64,000 nt of DNA from Peptostreptococcus sp. D1 (GCF_900112955.1 NZ_FONP01000008.1:42180-106179); one strand, 5' to 3'; shown: positions 28,655 through 38,800, counted from the first letter of the stretch. Numbers and translations are program-made. The notes: generated by a model not told the origin, from the letters alone.

Positions 28655-29458
28655 ATGTTAAATAAAAAAATTTCTTTATTAACAGCTTCAATACTATTAT
28701 CTTCAATGCTTATGATGGTGGCATGTCAGATATCTGAATCAGCCGATAATGAAGTAAGCTATGCTCAGAAGCTTGAAGGAAGTGCAGTAAATATTGATAA
28801 AAATTTTAAAAAGGATGTTGTTGAAGCAATAAAAGGTGATATCATTAGGGATATCAGAAATTCGTATGAAAAAGAGGATTTAGAAGGATTATTGCCAATA
28901 GTGGTTTTGAAAATTGTAGGGATAAAAGATAAGGGGGATTTTTATACAGTGTTTGCAAATGTGAATACAAACCTGTTTTCCTTTAAAGAGGGATTATTTA
29001 CAGATGAGTCAGGCTCGGCTTATCCTGTTAGATACGATTTGTTTAAGGATTTTGGCATAAAAAAAGTACATGAAGCAAAGGATGGAGGGTTATTCGCTGA
29101 TTCGATATTGGAGCTTACAGAAAATGACAGGGAATTGTCCGGTAAGCTTTCAGAATCACAAGGCTATTATCCAGTTGTATATAAGGACATACTTGCAGAA
29201 TTGAAAAACGAAGCAAAGACCAGTGGATTAAAAAATTATTATCATAAAATTAATGAGATTCCAGGATATGAATCTAAGGTGGTAAAAATAAAAGAAAAGA
29301 ATATTGATGGTCTAACATATGTGATAAAAAACGATGAATATGAAAAAATAAAAGATAATAGAAAGAACAAGGATAATAAAAAATATCTTTTTGCACCATG
29401 TGTTTTGCATGATGAAGCAACAGGTATTACAGTATCAACAATTTATTCAGAACAGTAG
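28655..29458 (+). CDS. Lipoprotein of unknown function
   Basis: The 267-residue product has a lipoprotein-type signal (SILLSSMLMMVAC, cysteine near residue 24). The mature part is hydrophilic, lysine- and aspartate-rich, with no family I recognise. Segments such as VVLKIVGIKDKGDFYTVFAN and GLFTDESGSAYPVRYD suggest a beta-rich extracytoplasmic domain. ATG 28655 lies after AGGAGAGGGTG. The radical SAM gene begins 15 nt downstream, so the two probably form an operon. Confidence 0.7.
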   Translation: MLNKKISLLTASILLSSMLMMVACQISESADNEVSYAQKLEGSAVNIDKNFKKDVVEAIKGDIIRDIRNSYEKEDLEGLLPIVVLKIVGIKDKGDFYTVFANVNTNLFSFKEGLFTDESGSAYPVRYDLFKDFGIKKVHEAKDGGLFADSILELTENDRELSGKLSESQGYYPVVYKDILAELKNEAKTSGLKNYYHKINEIPGYESKVVKIKEKNIDGLTYVIKNDEYEKIKDNRKNKDNKKYLFAPCVLHDEATGITVSTIYSEQ

Positions 29459-29473
29459 TGGAGGTATTATAAT

Positions 29474-30373
29474 ATGAAATATGACGAACAGATATACAGA
29501 CCACCAAAGGAGTATAAATCAATATTGCTTCAGGTGACTAGTGGATGTACTCACAACAAATGTAAATTTTGTGGAATGTATAGGTACACAAATTTCAAAA
29601 TGGAAAGTTTGGAGCAAATAGAAAAAGATATCGTTGAGGCAAGTAATCATCCGTTTTACAGGAATACTAAAAGATTATTTCTCTTAAATGGCAATCCATT
29701 TGTACTACAAGCTGAAAGGCTTCTAAGAATTGCAGAATTAATCCATAGATATCTTCCGAAGGTTGAGGTGATTACTACATATGCTTCAATAAAGGATATT
29801 GAGAGAAAAACTGACGAAGAGTTAAGAGCTTTAAAAGAAGCTGGATATAACGACCTATACATTGGTGTTGAATCCGGCAATCAAGAAGCCTTGACATTTA
29901 TCAATAAAGGTAACACAGTAGAAGAAGCTATAAGAGAAATGAAGCGACTAGACAAGCTTGACTATTACTACTATGCTATGATATTGACAGGCTTGATGGG
30001 TAAGGGCGTGGATAAAGCTATTGAAAATGGTAGAAAAACAGGAGAAATGCTCAGTCAAGTAAATTGTAGAGGTATATTTCCGATGTCTGTGACAATTGTT
30101 CCTGGAACTGAATTATGGGAAATGTATGCCAATGGAGAGTATGAGGAAGCTACAGAGTATGATAGATTAATAGAGCTGAGAGAAATATTGGAGAATTTAA
30201 ATCCTCAAAAAACAGCACTTATTTCTTCTGCTCATAATTCGAATACCATGTATATAAAAGGAATTATTCCAACTGAAAAGGATAGACTGATTAATGAGAT
30301 AGATGAAATATTGAGCGAGGCATCTCCAGAGGAAATGCAAGAATGGATAGATAGAAGAAGAATAAGACTCTAA
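29474..30373 (+). CDS. Radical SAM protein, unknown substrate
   Basis: The 299-residue product has the [4Fe-4S]-binding CxxxCxxC motif in SGCTHNKCKFCGMYR near residues 23-37. It also has Elp3/coproporphyrinogen-oxidase-like segments LFLLNGNPFVLQAERL near 70, LYIGVESGNQEALTFINKG near 130 and MSVTIVPGTELWE near 200. No substrate-specific domain is seen. ATG 29474 follows GGAGGTATTATA. It shares a transcript with the upstream lipoprotein gene. Confidence 0.85.
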   Translation: MKYDEQIYRPPKEYKSILLQVTSGCTHNKCKFCGMYRYTNFKMESLEQIEKDIVEASNHPFYRNTKRLFLLNGNPFVLQAERLLRIAELIHRYLPKVEVITTYASIKDIERKTDEELRALKEAGYNDLYIGVESGNQEALTFINKGNTVEEAIREMKRLDKLDYYYYAMILTGLMGKGVDKAIENGRKTGEMLSQVNCRGIFPMSVTIVPGTELWEMYANGEYEEATEYDRLIELREILENLNPQKTALISSAHNSNTMYIKGIIPTEKDRLINEIDEILSEASPEEMQEWIDRRRIRL

Positions 30374-30484
30374 TTTTATGCTAGATTGTTTTTCAGAAAG
30401 GACGAGGAGATAGGATACTGAATATATGTATTTATTATAAGATTCATTTGATTTGGCTTAAGCAAAATCCTTGAAAATACTTGG

Positions 30485-30511
30485 TTGCAAGCGTTAGTTG
30501 ACAACTTGCAA
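30485..30511. promoter_or_regulatory. Candidate operator upstream of XRE regulator
   Basis: TTGCAAG (30485-30491) and CTTGCAA (30505-30511) form an inverted repeat with 13 nt between arms, about 80 nt before the XRE regulator start. TTGACA lies between the arms at 30498-30503 but has no well-spaced -10 box. An autoregulatory operator is possible. Confidence 0.35.
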
Positions 30512-30587
30512 GGTCTGATTGGTGGTATGCAACTGTAAACGAACGTATAATTGATACATATTAATTTGGTAAAAGGAGTGATAAAAA

Positions 30588-31577
30588 ATGAAATTAGCAG
30601 ATAAGATAATTCTACTTAGAAAAAAGAATGGATATTCTCAAGAGGAGTTGGCTGATCTTTTGGATGTTAGTAGGCAATCTGTATCAAAATGGGAGAGTGC
30701 TCAATCTATACCTGACTTAAAAAAAATACTAAAAATGAGTTTTATATTTGGTGTAAGTACAGACTATTTGCTAAAGGATGAGCTTGGGGAAGATGAGCTT
30801 TTAGGTGATGAAATAGTAAAAACAGATAATGACTATAAAGTAAAATACGTTTCTATGCAAGAAGCTAGTGATTTTCTGGGAAAAAGCTTAAAATCAGCGA
30901 AAGAAATCTCCTTTGCCGTAATGCTATGTATACTGTCTCCAGTTACGTTGATTTTTCTTAAGGGATTGATGGAAATGAATGTGTTAAAGATGTCTGAGGA
31001 TAGAGCTGGCGCATTTGGAGTAATGATACTGATTGCTATTGTTGCTATTTCTGTTGGCATAATTATAAAAAATACTATGAAAATGAAAGAGTATGATTAC
31101 TTGGAGAATGATTCTATTGAAACTGAGTATGGTGTAGATGGGATGGCAAAAGACAGAAAAAGAGAATATTTAGAGATACATACGAGAAGTCTTATAATTG
31201 GTGTAGGTTTATGTATTGCATCTGTTATTCCCATTATGTGCAGTATAATTGTATTTGGTAAGGAAAGTGAATTTACAATATTTGCGGTATGTATATTATT
31301 GATTATGATTTCAATTGGCGTGAAAGCAATAGTTGATACGTCTATTGTGTGGGACTCAATTATTAAGCTTCTTGAGGAAGATGAATATACTAGAAGTAAT
31401 AAGGCCTATAGAAGAAATTCCATCATGGGTATATATTGGTGTATTGTTATTGCAATATATTTATGCTATAGCTTTGTATCTAATGACTGGAGAATGAGTT
31501 GGATAATTTGGCCTGTGGCTGGAGTATTGTCAGCAGTAGTATCCCAAGTAGAGAAGATGATAAAAAAGAAGGCTTAA
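30588..31577 (+). CDS. XRE-family regulator with membrane domain
   Basis: The 329-residue protein has an N-terminal helix-turn-helix of the Cro/CI type (IILLRKKNGYSQEELADLLD then VSRQSVSKWE, residues 7-45). At least six hydrophobic segments from residue 105 onward follow, for example IGVGLCIASVIPIMCSIIVF and IMGIYWCIVIAIYLCYSF. Such membrane-tethered XRE regulators may sense envelope conditions. ATG 30588 follows AAAAGGAGTG. A terminator follows the gene. Confidence 0.85.
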   Translation: MKLADKIILLRKKNGYSQEELADLLDVSRQSVSKWESAQSIPDLKKILKMSFIFGVSTDYLLKDELGEDELLGDEIVKTDNDYKVKYVSMQEASDFLGKSLKSAKEISFAVMLCILSPVTLIFLKGLMEMNVLKMSEDRAGAFGVMILIAIVAISVGIIIKNTMKMKEYDYLENDSIETEYGVDGMAKDRKREYLEIHTRSLIIGVGLCIASVIPIMCSIIVFGKESEFTIFAVCILLIMISIGVKAIVDTSIVWDSIIKLLEEDEYTRSNKAYRRNSIMGIYWCIVIAIYLCYSFVSNDWRMSWIIWPVAGVLSAVVSQVEKMIKKKA

Positions 31578-31663
31578 TTAAGCCTATGCAAGAAATTTAA
31601 TACAAGAAATCTGATGCAAGAGCTATTAATAGTATTAATAATAGTTTTTAAAAATGAAGCATG

Positions 31664-31699
31664 GAAATCCTACGATAATTTGGTAGGATTTCTTTTTTT
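31664..31699 (+). terminator. Terminator after XRE regulator
   Basis: GAAATCCTAC (31664-31673) pairs with GTAGGATTTC (31683-31692) and seven T follow. Confidence 0.85.
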
Positions 31700-31849
31700 A
31701 TTAATTTTTTATAAATATGAGAGAAATATCAAAAAAAATTGTGATTTTGTTAATACTTAAAATTTTTTTGCGTATATATATGTGAAAACCATTAAAAATA
31801 TACTATAGTATTAATAAATCACTAGTGACAAGAAAGGGGGAATGGACCG

Positions 31850-32335
31850 TTGAGTTTCGACGATATTTACGAAAAATACTTTTATAGAGTATATAGATTT
31901 GTTAATGTAAGAGTTATGAATCATATGGATTCAGAGGATATTGCTGTAAAGATATTCGAGAAAATCTATAGGAACTTAGACACATATTCTCCTGAAAAAG
32001 GAAGCCTGGATGTATGGATATTTACCATAGCAAGAAATGAGATAACCTCTTTTTTCAGAACGAAAAAAATTCAAGTTGTCAGTATGGAATGTATATCTGA
32101 AATAAACGATAGTACAAGCTCCCCTGAAAATATAATGGAAACAAACATAAAAAATGAAAAACTATATAATGCTATTGGAAATTTGAATGATAATGAAAGA
32201 TTTGCAGTTTCATGTAAATATGGTGCAGGGCTAACAAATATTGAAATAGCAGAATTGATGGGGATTTCTAGTTCCAATGTAGGTGTAGTTTTGTTTAGAA
32301 GTATGAAAAAGTTAAAAAAGGAATTGGAGGGATAG
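31850..32335 (+). CDS. ECF-type RNA polymerase sigma factor
   Basis: The 161-residue protein has region 2 (YRFVNVRVMNHMDSEDIAVKIF near residues 13-35, with IARNEITSFFRTKK near 62) and region 4 (NDNERFAVSCKYGAGLTNIE, ending with an SSNVGVVLFRSMKKL helix). It starts with TTG at 31850, 9 nt after AAAGGGGG; the ATG at 31842 is closed by TGA after three codons. A TGAAAAC at 31783 could be the -35 of a self-recognised ECF promoter. The putative anti-sigma gene follows after 2 nt. Confidence 0.85.
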   Translation: MSFDDIYEKYFYRVYRFVNVRVMNHMDSEDIAVKIFEKIYRNLDTYSPEKGSLDVWIFTIARNEITSFFRTKKIQVVSMECISEINDSTSSPENIMETNIKNEKLYNAIGNLNDNERFAVSCKYGAGLTNIEIAELMGISSSNVGVVLFRSMKKLKKELEG

Positions 32336-32337
32336 AT

Positions 32338-33306
32338 ATGGATAAAAAAGAATACAATATTGATGAAATATTTGATAAAGAATTTGATCTATTCTTGCAA
32401 GAAAATATCAAAAATGAATTTAATGCAACAAAAGCTGTGAGGGAAAGGATTAAAAAAAGAGTTGAGGAATCAATCGAAAAAGAGTCAGATATCAGTATGA
32501 ATATTGTTTCTATGGATATCAAAGAGGATGAAAATAGGAGGGTGTTGGATATGAAAAATAAGAAAAGGAATAAGGCTTTAAAAATTGTAGCGGCATCAAT
32601 TGCTCTATTGTTGATAGTAGGTAATATAGGAAGCTTGGGAGTTTATGGTAAGGATATGTTTACCATTATAAAAGAAATAAGTACTGGAAATATCACAATG
32701 ATAGAAGAAAAATTCGATGGCGATATAAATAAGATATCTATGAAAGTTCCAGAACAGCTAAAGGGGAAAATATTTGATAAAAATGGAAAAGAGGTGGAAT
32801 ATTTAACTCCAGAATTAGAGGGTAAAATATATACAAAGAATGGAGAACTAATCGTGGGCTTCACTACTATTGAAGATACAGGAAAAATTGAAATTTGCAC
32901 TAAAGAAAGCATGGAAAATGATTTGGTAAAGTATGATAGCATTGAAAGTGCAGCCAAAGATTTAAAATTCAAGCCTATGACTATACCTGGATTCAAGGTA
33001 GAGCAGGTATCCTTGTACAAGAATGATAAAGGTAAGGCATCTGATAAAGCAGTGGAAATGATATTATCAAAGGATGATATAAAAATATATGTACAGCAGA
33101 GATTTTCATCTAAAGACAATTCATATGTTGGTGGTGGAAAAAATGTAAAAGAGGTTAGTATAAATGGTGAAAAAGGGATTCTTTCTGGTGGAGATTCATT
33201 GGATTGGGAGTATAAAGACAAATTAATTGGTGTTCACGTAATAGGTGGAAAAATATCAGAGGATAAATTGGTTGACATTTGTTCTTCAATGGAAGAGATT
33301 AAATAG
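32338..33306 (+). CDS. Putative anti-sigma factor with DUF4367-like domain
   Basis: The 322-residue product has a charged cytoplasmic N-terminus (residues 1-75), one membrane span (ALKIVAASIALLLIVGNIGS, near 81-100), and an extracytoplasmic domain. The domain ends in a DUF4367-like region (FKPMTIPGFKVEQVSLYKN and GEKGILSGGDSLDWEY). Its position 2 nt after the sigma gene with GGAGGG supports regulation of that sigma factor by sequestration. Direct evidence for a sigma-binding motif is not visible. Confidence 0.75.
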   Translation: MDKKEYNIDEIFDKEFDLFLQENIKNEFNATKAVRERIKKRVEESIEKESDISMNIVSMDIKEDENRRVLDMKNKKRNKALKIVAASIALLLIVGNIGSLGVYGKDMFTIIKEISTGNITMIEEKFDGDINKISMKVPEQLKGKIFDKNGKEVEYLTPELEGKIYTKNGELIVGFTTIEDTGKIEICTKESMENDLVKYDSIESAAKDLKFKPMTIPGFKVEQVSLYKNDKGKASDKAVEMILSKDDIKIYVQQRFSSKDNSYVGGGKNVKEVSINGEKGILSGGDSLDWEYKDKLIGVHVIGGKISEDKLVDICSSMEEIK

Positions 33307-33328
33307 ATTATAAAGCTATAAATAACTC

Positions 33329-33360
33329 GGGCGTGTATAAAAATATGCGCCCTATTTTAA
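33329..33360 (+). terminator. Terminator after sigma/anti-sigma genes
   Basis: GGGCG (33329-33333) pairs with CGCCC (33348-33352), with A/T pairs in the loop, followed by TATTTTA. The stem is short and this is a moderate candidate. Confidence 0.55.
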
Positions 33361-33509
33361 ATGTAAATTGTGAGATAATGCAAAAATTTCCGATTTATAA
33401 GCATTTTTTGCCATTGTATTGAAAAATAGTTTTTGAGTGATATAATTAAATTGATATTATAATAACAATATATATCGAATATTATTTAATGATATTTTGG
33501 GGAGGATTT

Positions 33510-35384
33510 ATGAAAACGAGTAGGAGAATTTCTATTATTTTGGGATTAACTCTTTTTACCTTAGGAGCAGTAGTTCCCGGGTATTCTTTAGAAGATAATC
33601 ACAAAAGTAATGAAGTGAGTGTATCTAGCGATAACGTTAATGGTGGCGTTAGTACAGATTTTTCTGGTGAGGAAATTTTAAAAAATTTGATTGTTGATAA
33701 GGAAAAAATAGCTGAAGACACAGATTTATTTACGATATGTAATCCAGAGGCATTTGTTAATTCACATCCTTTGTGTATTAGATCATTGTCAAAGTCTTTA
33801 AATGAAAAATCAGTGATAGAATTTCAAAGATAGGATGGTAGCATAGCTAGATTTAATGCTACAAATGAGGAAATTGAATTTATAAAAGATGGTGAGTACC
33901 ACTTCAATATTGTAACTGACAAAAGGGGTATATGGAAGGTGTATTCACTAAATGGTCAAAGAATCAAAAATGATAAATTAACTTTTATGTCATATGATGA
34001 TATTGAAGATTTTGATAATGTAAACAATAAGGAGTACAGAGAAGAACAAAAAAGACAGCAGATGAATAAAATGCTGAGAGCTGCTAGAAAACAAATTGTT
34101 AGATATCAAGGCTCTGATAGAATAGAGACTGCTGTTATAATATCAAAACGTAATTTTAGTTCAGCCAATAATGTGATAGTAACAAATGGCTGGAAACCAA
34201 GTGATGCAATAGCTGCGACAGCTTTGGCAAAAAATCTTAATGCTCCAATTTTGTATGTAAACGAAAGTAATATTCCAAGTAGCACTAAGAATGAAATTGA
34301 AAGACTAGGGGCAAAAAATATTTATGTTATTGGCGGTGTAAATTCAGTATCAGATGATGTGAAAAATCAATTGTATAATAGTATATCAGCTGTTCAAACC
34401 ACAAAAAGAATAAGTGGAGATGATAGAGCTGGTACTGCTCTGGAAATTGCAAAGGAAACGTCTAAGTATGGAAAAGGGAAAAAGGCCTTTGTAGTTACTG
34501 GAACATCTGAATCCGATTGCTTGGCAATAAGTGCTGCATCAGGTGAAAATAATTACTCTATGTTTTATGTTGTAAATGGAAATTTGGATTATGCATCAAG
34601 AAGCTATATTCAAAATAACTTTAGTGGAGTTGTAGTTGCTAATGGAAACTCTAATGTAGGTGCAACTGTTGTTAATCAATTAAAGAATGCTGGATTGAAT
34701 GTAAGTCAAATAAACGGATATGATAGCTTCGATTTAAGTATGAAACTATCAAAAAATACAGGCTTTTATACAACATTACATAGTGTTTATTTAACCTCTG
34801 GAAATAGTGTACCAGATGGAGTTCCTGGTAGTGTACTAGCAGCTAAAAGTGGTATGCCTTTGATGTTAGTAAATGGAAGCAATAATAAAGATGATATAGT
34901 CAATTATATAAATAATAAAGATGTGGATGCTGTATATATTTTAGGTGGTACTAATGGAGTTCCAACAGATTTGGAAAATGCAATTAATGGTGGAGGTAGT
35001 ACGCCAAATATTAGTGAGGCTAGAAATAAGATAGTACAGCTAGCAAAGGCTCAATTAGGAAAACCATATGTATGGGGTGCAGTAGGACCAAATTCATTTG
35101 ATTGTTCTGGGTTTACACAGTATGTTTATAGAAATGCTGCGAAATACAATCTTTCAAGAACAACAAAAACACAAATTGTAGAAGGTAAAGTTGTCAGTGA
35201 AAGTAATGCAAAACCTGGAGACTTAGTATTTTTCGGAAATCCAGTACATCATGTAGGAATATATATTGGTAATGGCAAAATGATTCATGCTGCTGGCACA
35301 GAAAAAAATCCTGAATGTGTGAAAATCGGAGAGATTCATACAAGTTATTTGAGATTTAACTGCATTAGGAATTTATTAGATTAA
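33510..35384 (+). pseudogene. CWB2-NlpC/P60 surface hydrolase interrupted by an amber codon
   Basis: A single frame of 625 codons is broken only by TAG at 33831-33833. The first part (108 codons) carries a signal peptide (RRISIILGLTLFTLGAVVPG). The second part continues in the same frame with three CWB2 repeats (YQGSDRIETAVIIS, RISGDDRAGTALEIA, INGYDSFDLSMKLS) and a C-terminal NlpC/P60 peptidase. The peptidase has Cys in FDCSGF, His in VHHVGIYIG and His in MIHAAG. ATG 33510 follows GGGGAGG. Without suppression no secreted enzyme would form; a start at 33939 would give a protein with no signal. A sequencing error is possible. Confidence 0.82.
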
Positions 35385-35401
35385 TAAAGAAGGGGAAAGA
35401 T

Positions 35402-36421
35402 ATGAAAAAAAGAAAAAAATTACTTACCTTATTGATAGTATTAATATTTACTATTGTAACTCCAATTTCATTTGCTGATTCGTCAGACAATATTTCTGAT
35501 AATACATCTATTAAAGTTCAAAGAATATCGGGTGGAGATAGATATGAAACATCTACAGCGGTAGCCAAGGAAATACAAAAGAACTCAAATTACTTTTATT
35601 ACACTATATTAGCTAGTGGAGAAAATTTTCCAGATGCTTTATCTGCGGGTTCATTGGCAAGCGAATTAGGGGTACCTCTTTTACTAACAGAAAAAAAGAC
35701 TATACCACAAAAGGTTGTTGGCACGATTGATGAGTTACAAATAGGCAAATTGTATTTAGTTGGTGGAGAAAATTCAGTAGGAAAAGAAATTGAAAAACAA
35801 ATTTCCGAAGTATTTAGAGGGACAAAAATTGAAAGGATTTATGGAAAAAATAGGCTTTTCACAGCTATTTCAGTAGCTGAAAAAATAAGAGAATATAGAA
35901 GGTATTTACTTCTTGGAGAAACAGTTGCAACTTATAATAGTAATGCATTTTCAGATGCACTTTCAGCAGCGCCATTTATGTATCAATATAACAAACAGTT
36001 TAAAAATGGATATTCACTACCACTTTTACCTTTTGTTGAGGTGGAAAATAATTATTTTCCAGGTATATATATTGCTTTTGGTGGAAAGAATTCTATTCCA
36101 AATGATGCGGACGTTAGATTGTCAGGTTCTGACCGATATAAAACAGCTGTAGAAGTAGCAAAGGCATATAAAACAATGTTAAAGATGGATATTGATACTA
36201 TAGTTTTAGTAGACGGAGAAAACTATCCAGATGCATTAACTTCAACACCGCTTGCTTCAAAACAAAATGCCGCCGTATTGCTTACAAAATCAGACAAACT
36301 AAACGTTGATACAAAAGAGTATATTAAATCAAATCCAAATATAAAAAATATAATTATAGTTGGTGGAGAAAATTCAGTATCAAAGGATATTGAGCAAGAA
36401 TTACTAAATATTAGACAATAG
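35402..36421 (+). CDS. Secreted CWB2-repeat protein
   Basis: The 339-residue product has a signal peptide (KLLTLLIVLIFTIVTPISFA, cleavage near residue 25) and three CWB2 repeats filling the rest. Repeat starts are RISGGDRYETSTAVA near 40, RIYGKNRLFTAISVA near 145 and RLSGSDRYKTAVEVA near 238, each followed by a VGGENSV-type strand. There is no separate catalytic domain, so it may be a pure wall protein. ATG 35402 follows AAGAAGGGGAAAG. It lies 17 nt after the broken NlpC/P60 gene. Confidence 0.85.
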   Translation: MKKRKKLLTLLIVLIFTIVTPISFADSSDNISDNTSIKVQRISGGDRYETSTAVAKEIQKNSNYFYYTILASGENFPDALSAGSLASELGVPLLLTEKKTIPQKVVGTIDELQIGKLYLVGGENSVGKEIEKQISEVFRGTKIERIYGKNRLFTAISVAEKIREYRRYLLLGETVATYNSNAFSDALSAAPFMYQYNKQFKNGYSLPLLPFVEVENNYFPGIYIAFGGKNSIPNDADVRLSGSDRYKTAVEVAKAYKTMLKMDIDTIVLVDGENYPDALTSTPLASKQNAAVLLTKSDKLNVDTKEYIKSNPNIKNIIIVGGENSVSKDIEQELLNIRQ

Positions 36422-36455
36422 ACAATATATTTGTAAAAATTATAAGTATTTTATG

Positions 36456-36481
36456 GAGCTGTCTTATTTTTAAGACAGCTC
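36456..36481 (+). terminator. Terminator-like hairpin after CWB2 gene
   Basis: GAGCTGTCTTA (36456-36466) pairs perfectly with TAAGACAGCTC (36471-36481) around a TTTT loop. No T run follows, so termination efficiency is uncertain. Confidence 0.6.
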
Positions 36482-36554
36482 TGACTATTAAATAAATTAT
36501 ATTATTATAGAAAATATTAAATCTTTGATATATAATCATATTGAGGTGATAAAC

Positions 36555-37298
36555 ATGTATAGGATTGCAATTTGTGATGATAATCCAGAGTATGTAGATT
36601 TTCTTGAGGAAAAGATTAAATCGTCAAAAAAATACACAGATGAAATGTCAATCAGTAAATATTATTCAGGGGCTAGCTTTGTAGAATCACTTGATATGAC
36701 GTTCAATTTAGTAATATTGGATATTCAGATGGAAAATATTGATGGGCTGGACGCTGCTTTTGAGCTTAGAAAACATTCCGAGGATACAGTTATAGTATTT
36801 TGTACAGGAGAGATATCGCCTAAACCAGAACATTTTAACGTCAATCCCTTTAGATATTTATTAAAGTCATATTCAGATGACAGGCTAAATCAAGAAATTG
36901 AATTGGCGTTGGATAAAATGGTATCTTATCAAAAAGATTATTCTATTTCAATTGTTTCTGATGGAAAATTCGAAAGAATATCAATTGATGGTATACTATA
37001 TGTTTCAAGAACGAAAAGAGGAACTTTATTCAATATATTTAATTACAAAACAAAAGAAAAATATGAAATAAAATGTAGTCAAAGGCTTCCTGATATTTAT
37101 GAAGCTTTAAAGGACTATTGCTTTGAATACGGACATAATAGCTATATTATAAATTTTGGTTCAGTGATACGAGTTAGCAAGGAAATAATAGAATTAAAGG
37201 ATGGAACTATATTAAATCTATCTAGATCTAAAAGAACTATATTTATTAATAGATTTGCTAAGTATGCAGGAAAGAATTTCAAGAGAGGTATGAGATGA
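36555..37298 (+). CDS. LytTR-family response regulator (AgrA-like)
   Basis: The 247-residue product has a receiver domain with acidic pair CDDN near residue 7, the phospho-acceptor Asp in LVILDIQM near 58, and FRYLLKS near 104. A C-terminal LytTR DNA-binding domain (FERISIDGILYVSRTKRG) follows. This is the AgrA/VirR type that controls virulence or bacteriocin genes. ATG 36555 follows GAGGTG. It overlaps the kinase gene by 4 nt. No agrB or agrD-like gene lies nearby. Confidence 0.88.
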   Translation: MYRIAICDDNPEYVDFLEEKIKSSKKYTDEMSISKYYSGASFVESLDMTFNLVILDIQMENIDGLDAAFELRKHSEDTVIVFCTGEISPKPEHFNVNPFRYLLKSYSDDRLNQEIELALDKMVSYQKDYSISIVSDGKFERISIDGILYVSRTKRGTLFNIFNYKTKEKYEIKCSQRLPDIYEALKDYCFEYGHNSYIINFGSVIRVSKEIIELKDGTILNLSRSKRTIFINRFAKYAGKNFKRGMR

Positions 37299-38602
37299 GT
37301 GCTGTTGTTTCGGGTTTAATATCGGGCATATTTTCTGTGCTGATATTTGATATTTTTTGGGGGGATATTTTAAATAGAAAATTTAATTTTTTTCCGGTCT
37401 ATCCTGCTGTATATTTAGCCTATGTATTAGTGTTTTATTTGATTTCAATATTCGATAACAGTATAGTGACGTTGATTTCAAATATTATCTTTTTTGTAGT
37501 GATGATTCACTTACTATTCGATGGCTCTATAAAAAGAAAGCTTTTTAATTTTTTAATATTTTTAATTGTATTTATGGGCATTGAGTTAATTTCTGAATTG
37601 ATTATTAGCTTTATTCTGGGAAGTGACTATAGCTGGGATAGCTCTGGTGAGCTATTTAAATTTTCTGTTGTTTCAATTGAAAGGCTGACTAGCTTTATAT
37701 TTCTCTATGTGCTGAGTAGGATGGTAAATAAAGGAGAAGCATACTTTAGAAAAAGACAGCTAGCCTGGTACTTGGTTCTTCCATTTTCTACGGGATTTGT
37801 GTACTTATCTATTTTCTATTCTAGTATTATAAAATCACTTCCAGAGGATATAGAGATTCTGGTTATTATTAGCTGTTTACTGCTTCTGATTTCAAATTTT
37901 ATAGTATTTATATTATTTGATTACACTTTCAAGCTGGATTCCGAAAAAAAAGAGCTCGAATTGTATTCGATGAAGCTTGATTTGGAAAAAAGCTATTACA
38001 CCAAATTAGAAGAGAAAAATAATAGTCAAAAGAAGTTCAACCACGATTTGAGAAATTATCTAACTACAATTGCAAATTTGGCTAGCAATGACAAAAATGA
38101 GGAAATATTTTCAGTAATAAATAATATGAGTATTAAAATAAACTCCTTTGAGGAGGTGTTATATTCTAATAATGCGGTATTGAATTCAGTCATATCTGAT
38201 AAAAAGATATACGCTGAAAAAAATGATATAGAGCTCAATATAGAGGTTAGTCCAAATATCAATATTGATTTTTTACAGGATATAGATATAATATCTATCG
38301 TTGGAAATACTATTGATAATGCTCTAGAAGCATCCTTAAAAATGGAAATGCCGACTGTTAATTTAAATATATTCAATGATGAAAACAATAATTTTCTTGT
38401 GATTAATTGTGAAAACAATTTTGACGGAAAAATTGTTACCAAAAATGGAAAAATTATTACATCAAAAAATGATAAAGATGGACATGGATTGGGGATTAGT
38501 AATATTAGAAATTCTGTAGATAAGTATGGTGGATTTGTTGATATTGATGTGAAGGGTTGTATATTCTCAATATCTATAATAATAAGTACATGTAAAAAAT
38601 AA
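37295..38602 (+). CDS. GHKL sensor histidine kinase (AgrC-like)
   Basis: The 435-residue protein has six hydrophobic segments in residues 1-210 and a cytoplasmic GHKL kinase. The histidine box is FNHDLRNYLTTIANL near 249, the N box is GNTIDNALEAS near 340, and the G box is GHGLGISNIRNSVDKYGG near 400. It starts within the ATGA overlap with the regulator gene, so translation is coupled. By family, it would sense a peptide signal, but none is identified here. Confidence 0.87.
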   Translation: MSAVVSGLISGIFSVLIFDIFWGDILNRKFNFFPVYPAVYLAYVLVFYLISIFDNSIVTLISNIIFFVVMIHLLFDGSIKRKLFNFLIFLIVFMGIELISELIISFILGSDYSWDSSGELFKFSVVSIERLTSFIFLYVLSRMVNKGEAYFRKRQLAWYLVLPFSTGFVYLSIFYSSIIKSLPEDIEILVIISCLLLLISNFIVFILFDYTFKLDSEKKELELYSMKLDLEKSYYTKLEEKNNSQKKFNHDLRNYLTTIANLASNDKNEEIFSVINNMSIKINSFEEVLYSNNAVLNSVISDKKIYAEKNDIELNIEVSPNINIDFLQDIDIISIVGNTIDNALEASLKMEMPTVNLNIFNDENNNFLVINCENNFDGKIVTKNGKIITSKNDKDGHGLGISNIRNSVDKYGGFVDIDVKGCIFSISIIISTCKK

Positions 38603-38628
38603 AAAAGCTGTTACTTTGGCAGCTTTTT
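38602..38628 (+). terminator. Terminator after two-component genes
   Basis: AAAAAGCTG (38602-38610) pairs with CAGCTTTTT (38620-38628), ending in a T run. Confidence 0.8.
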
Positions 38629-38800
38629 ATAATGGTATTATTTTTAATTTTTTTGTCTATAATATCTATGATGACTTTTCCTCTCCAATTTATTTTACAT
38701 AAAAAATACAAACGATTAGTAATGCTGTTATATTTTTTAACAGCTGAGAAAATCAAGGACGATAGTAAAAAAAATAAAAAAATTAATAACTGTAAAGCTA

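Noticed and set aside
32643..33221. 192-codon minus-strand open frame opposite the anti-sigma gene
   Set aside because: Its translation is rich in Ser, Phe and Ile with no family features, while the plus-strand gene has a ribosome site, a membrane span and a DUF4367-like domain.
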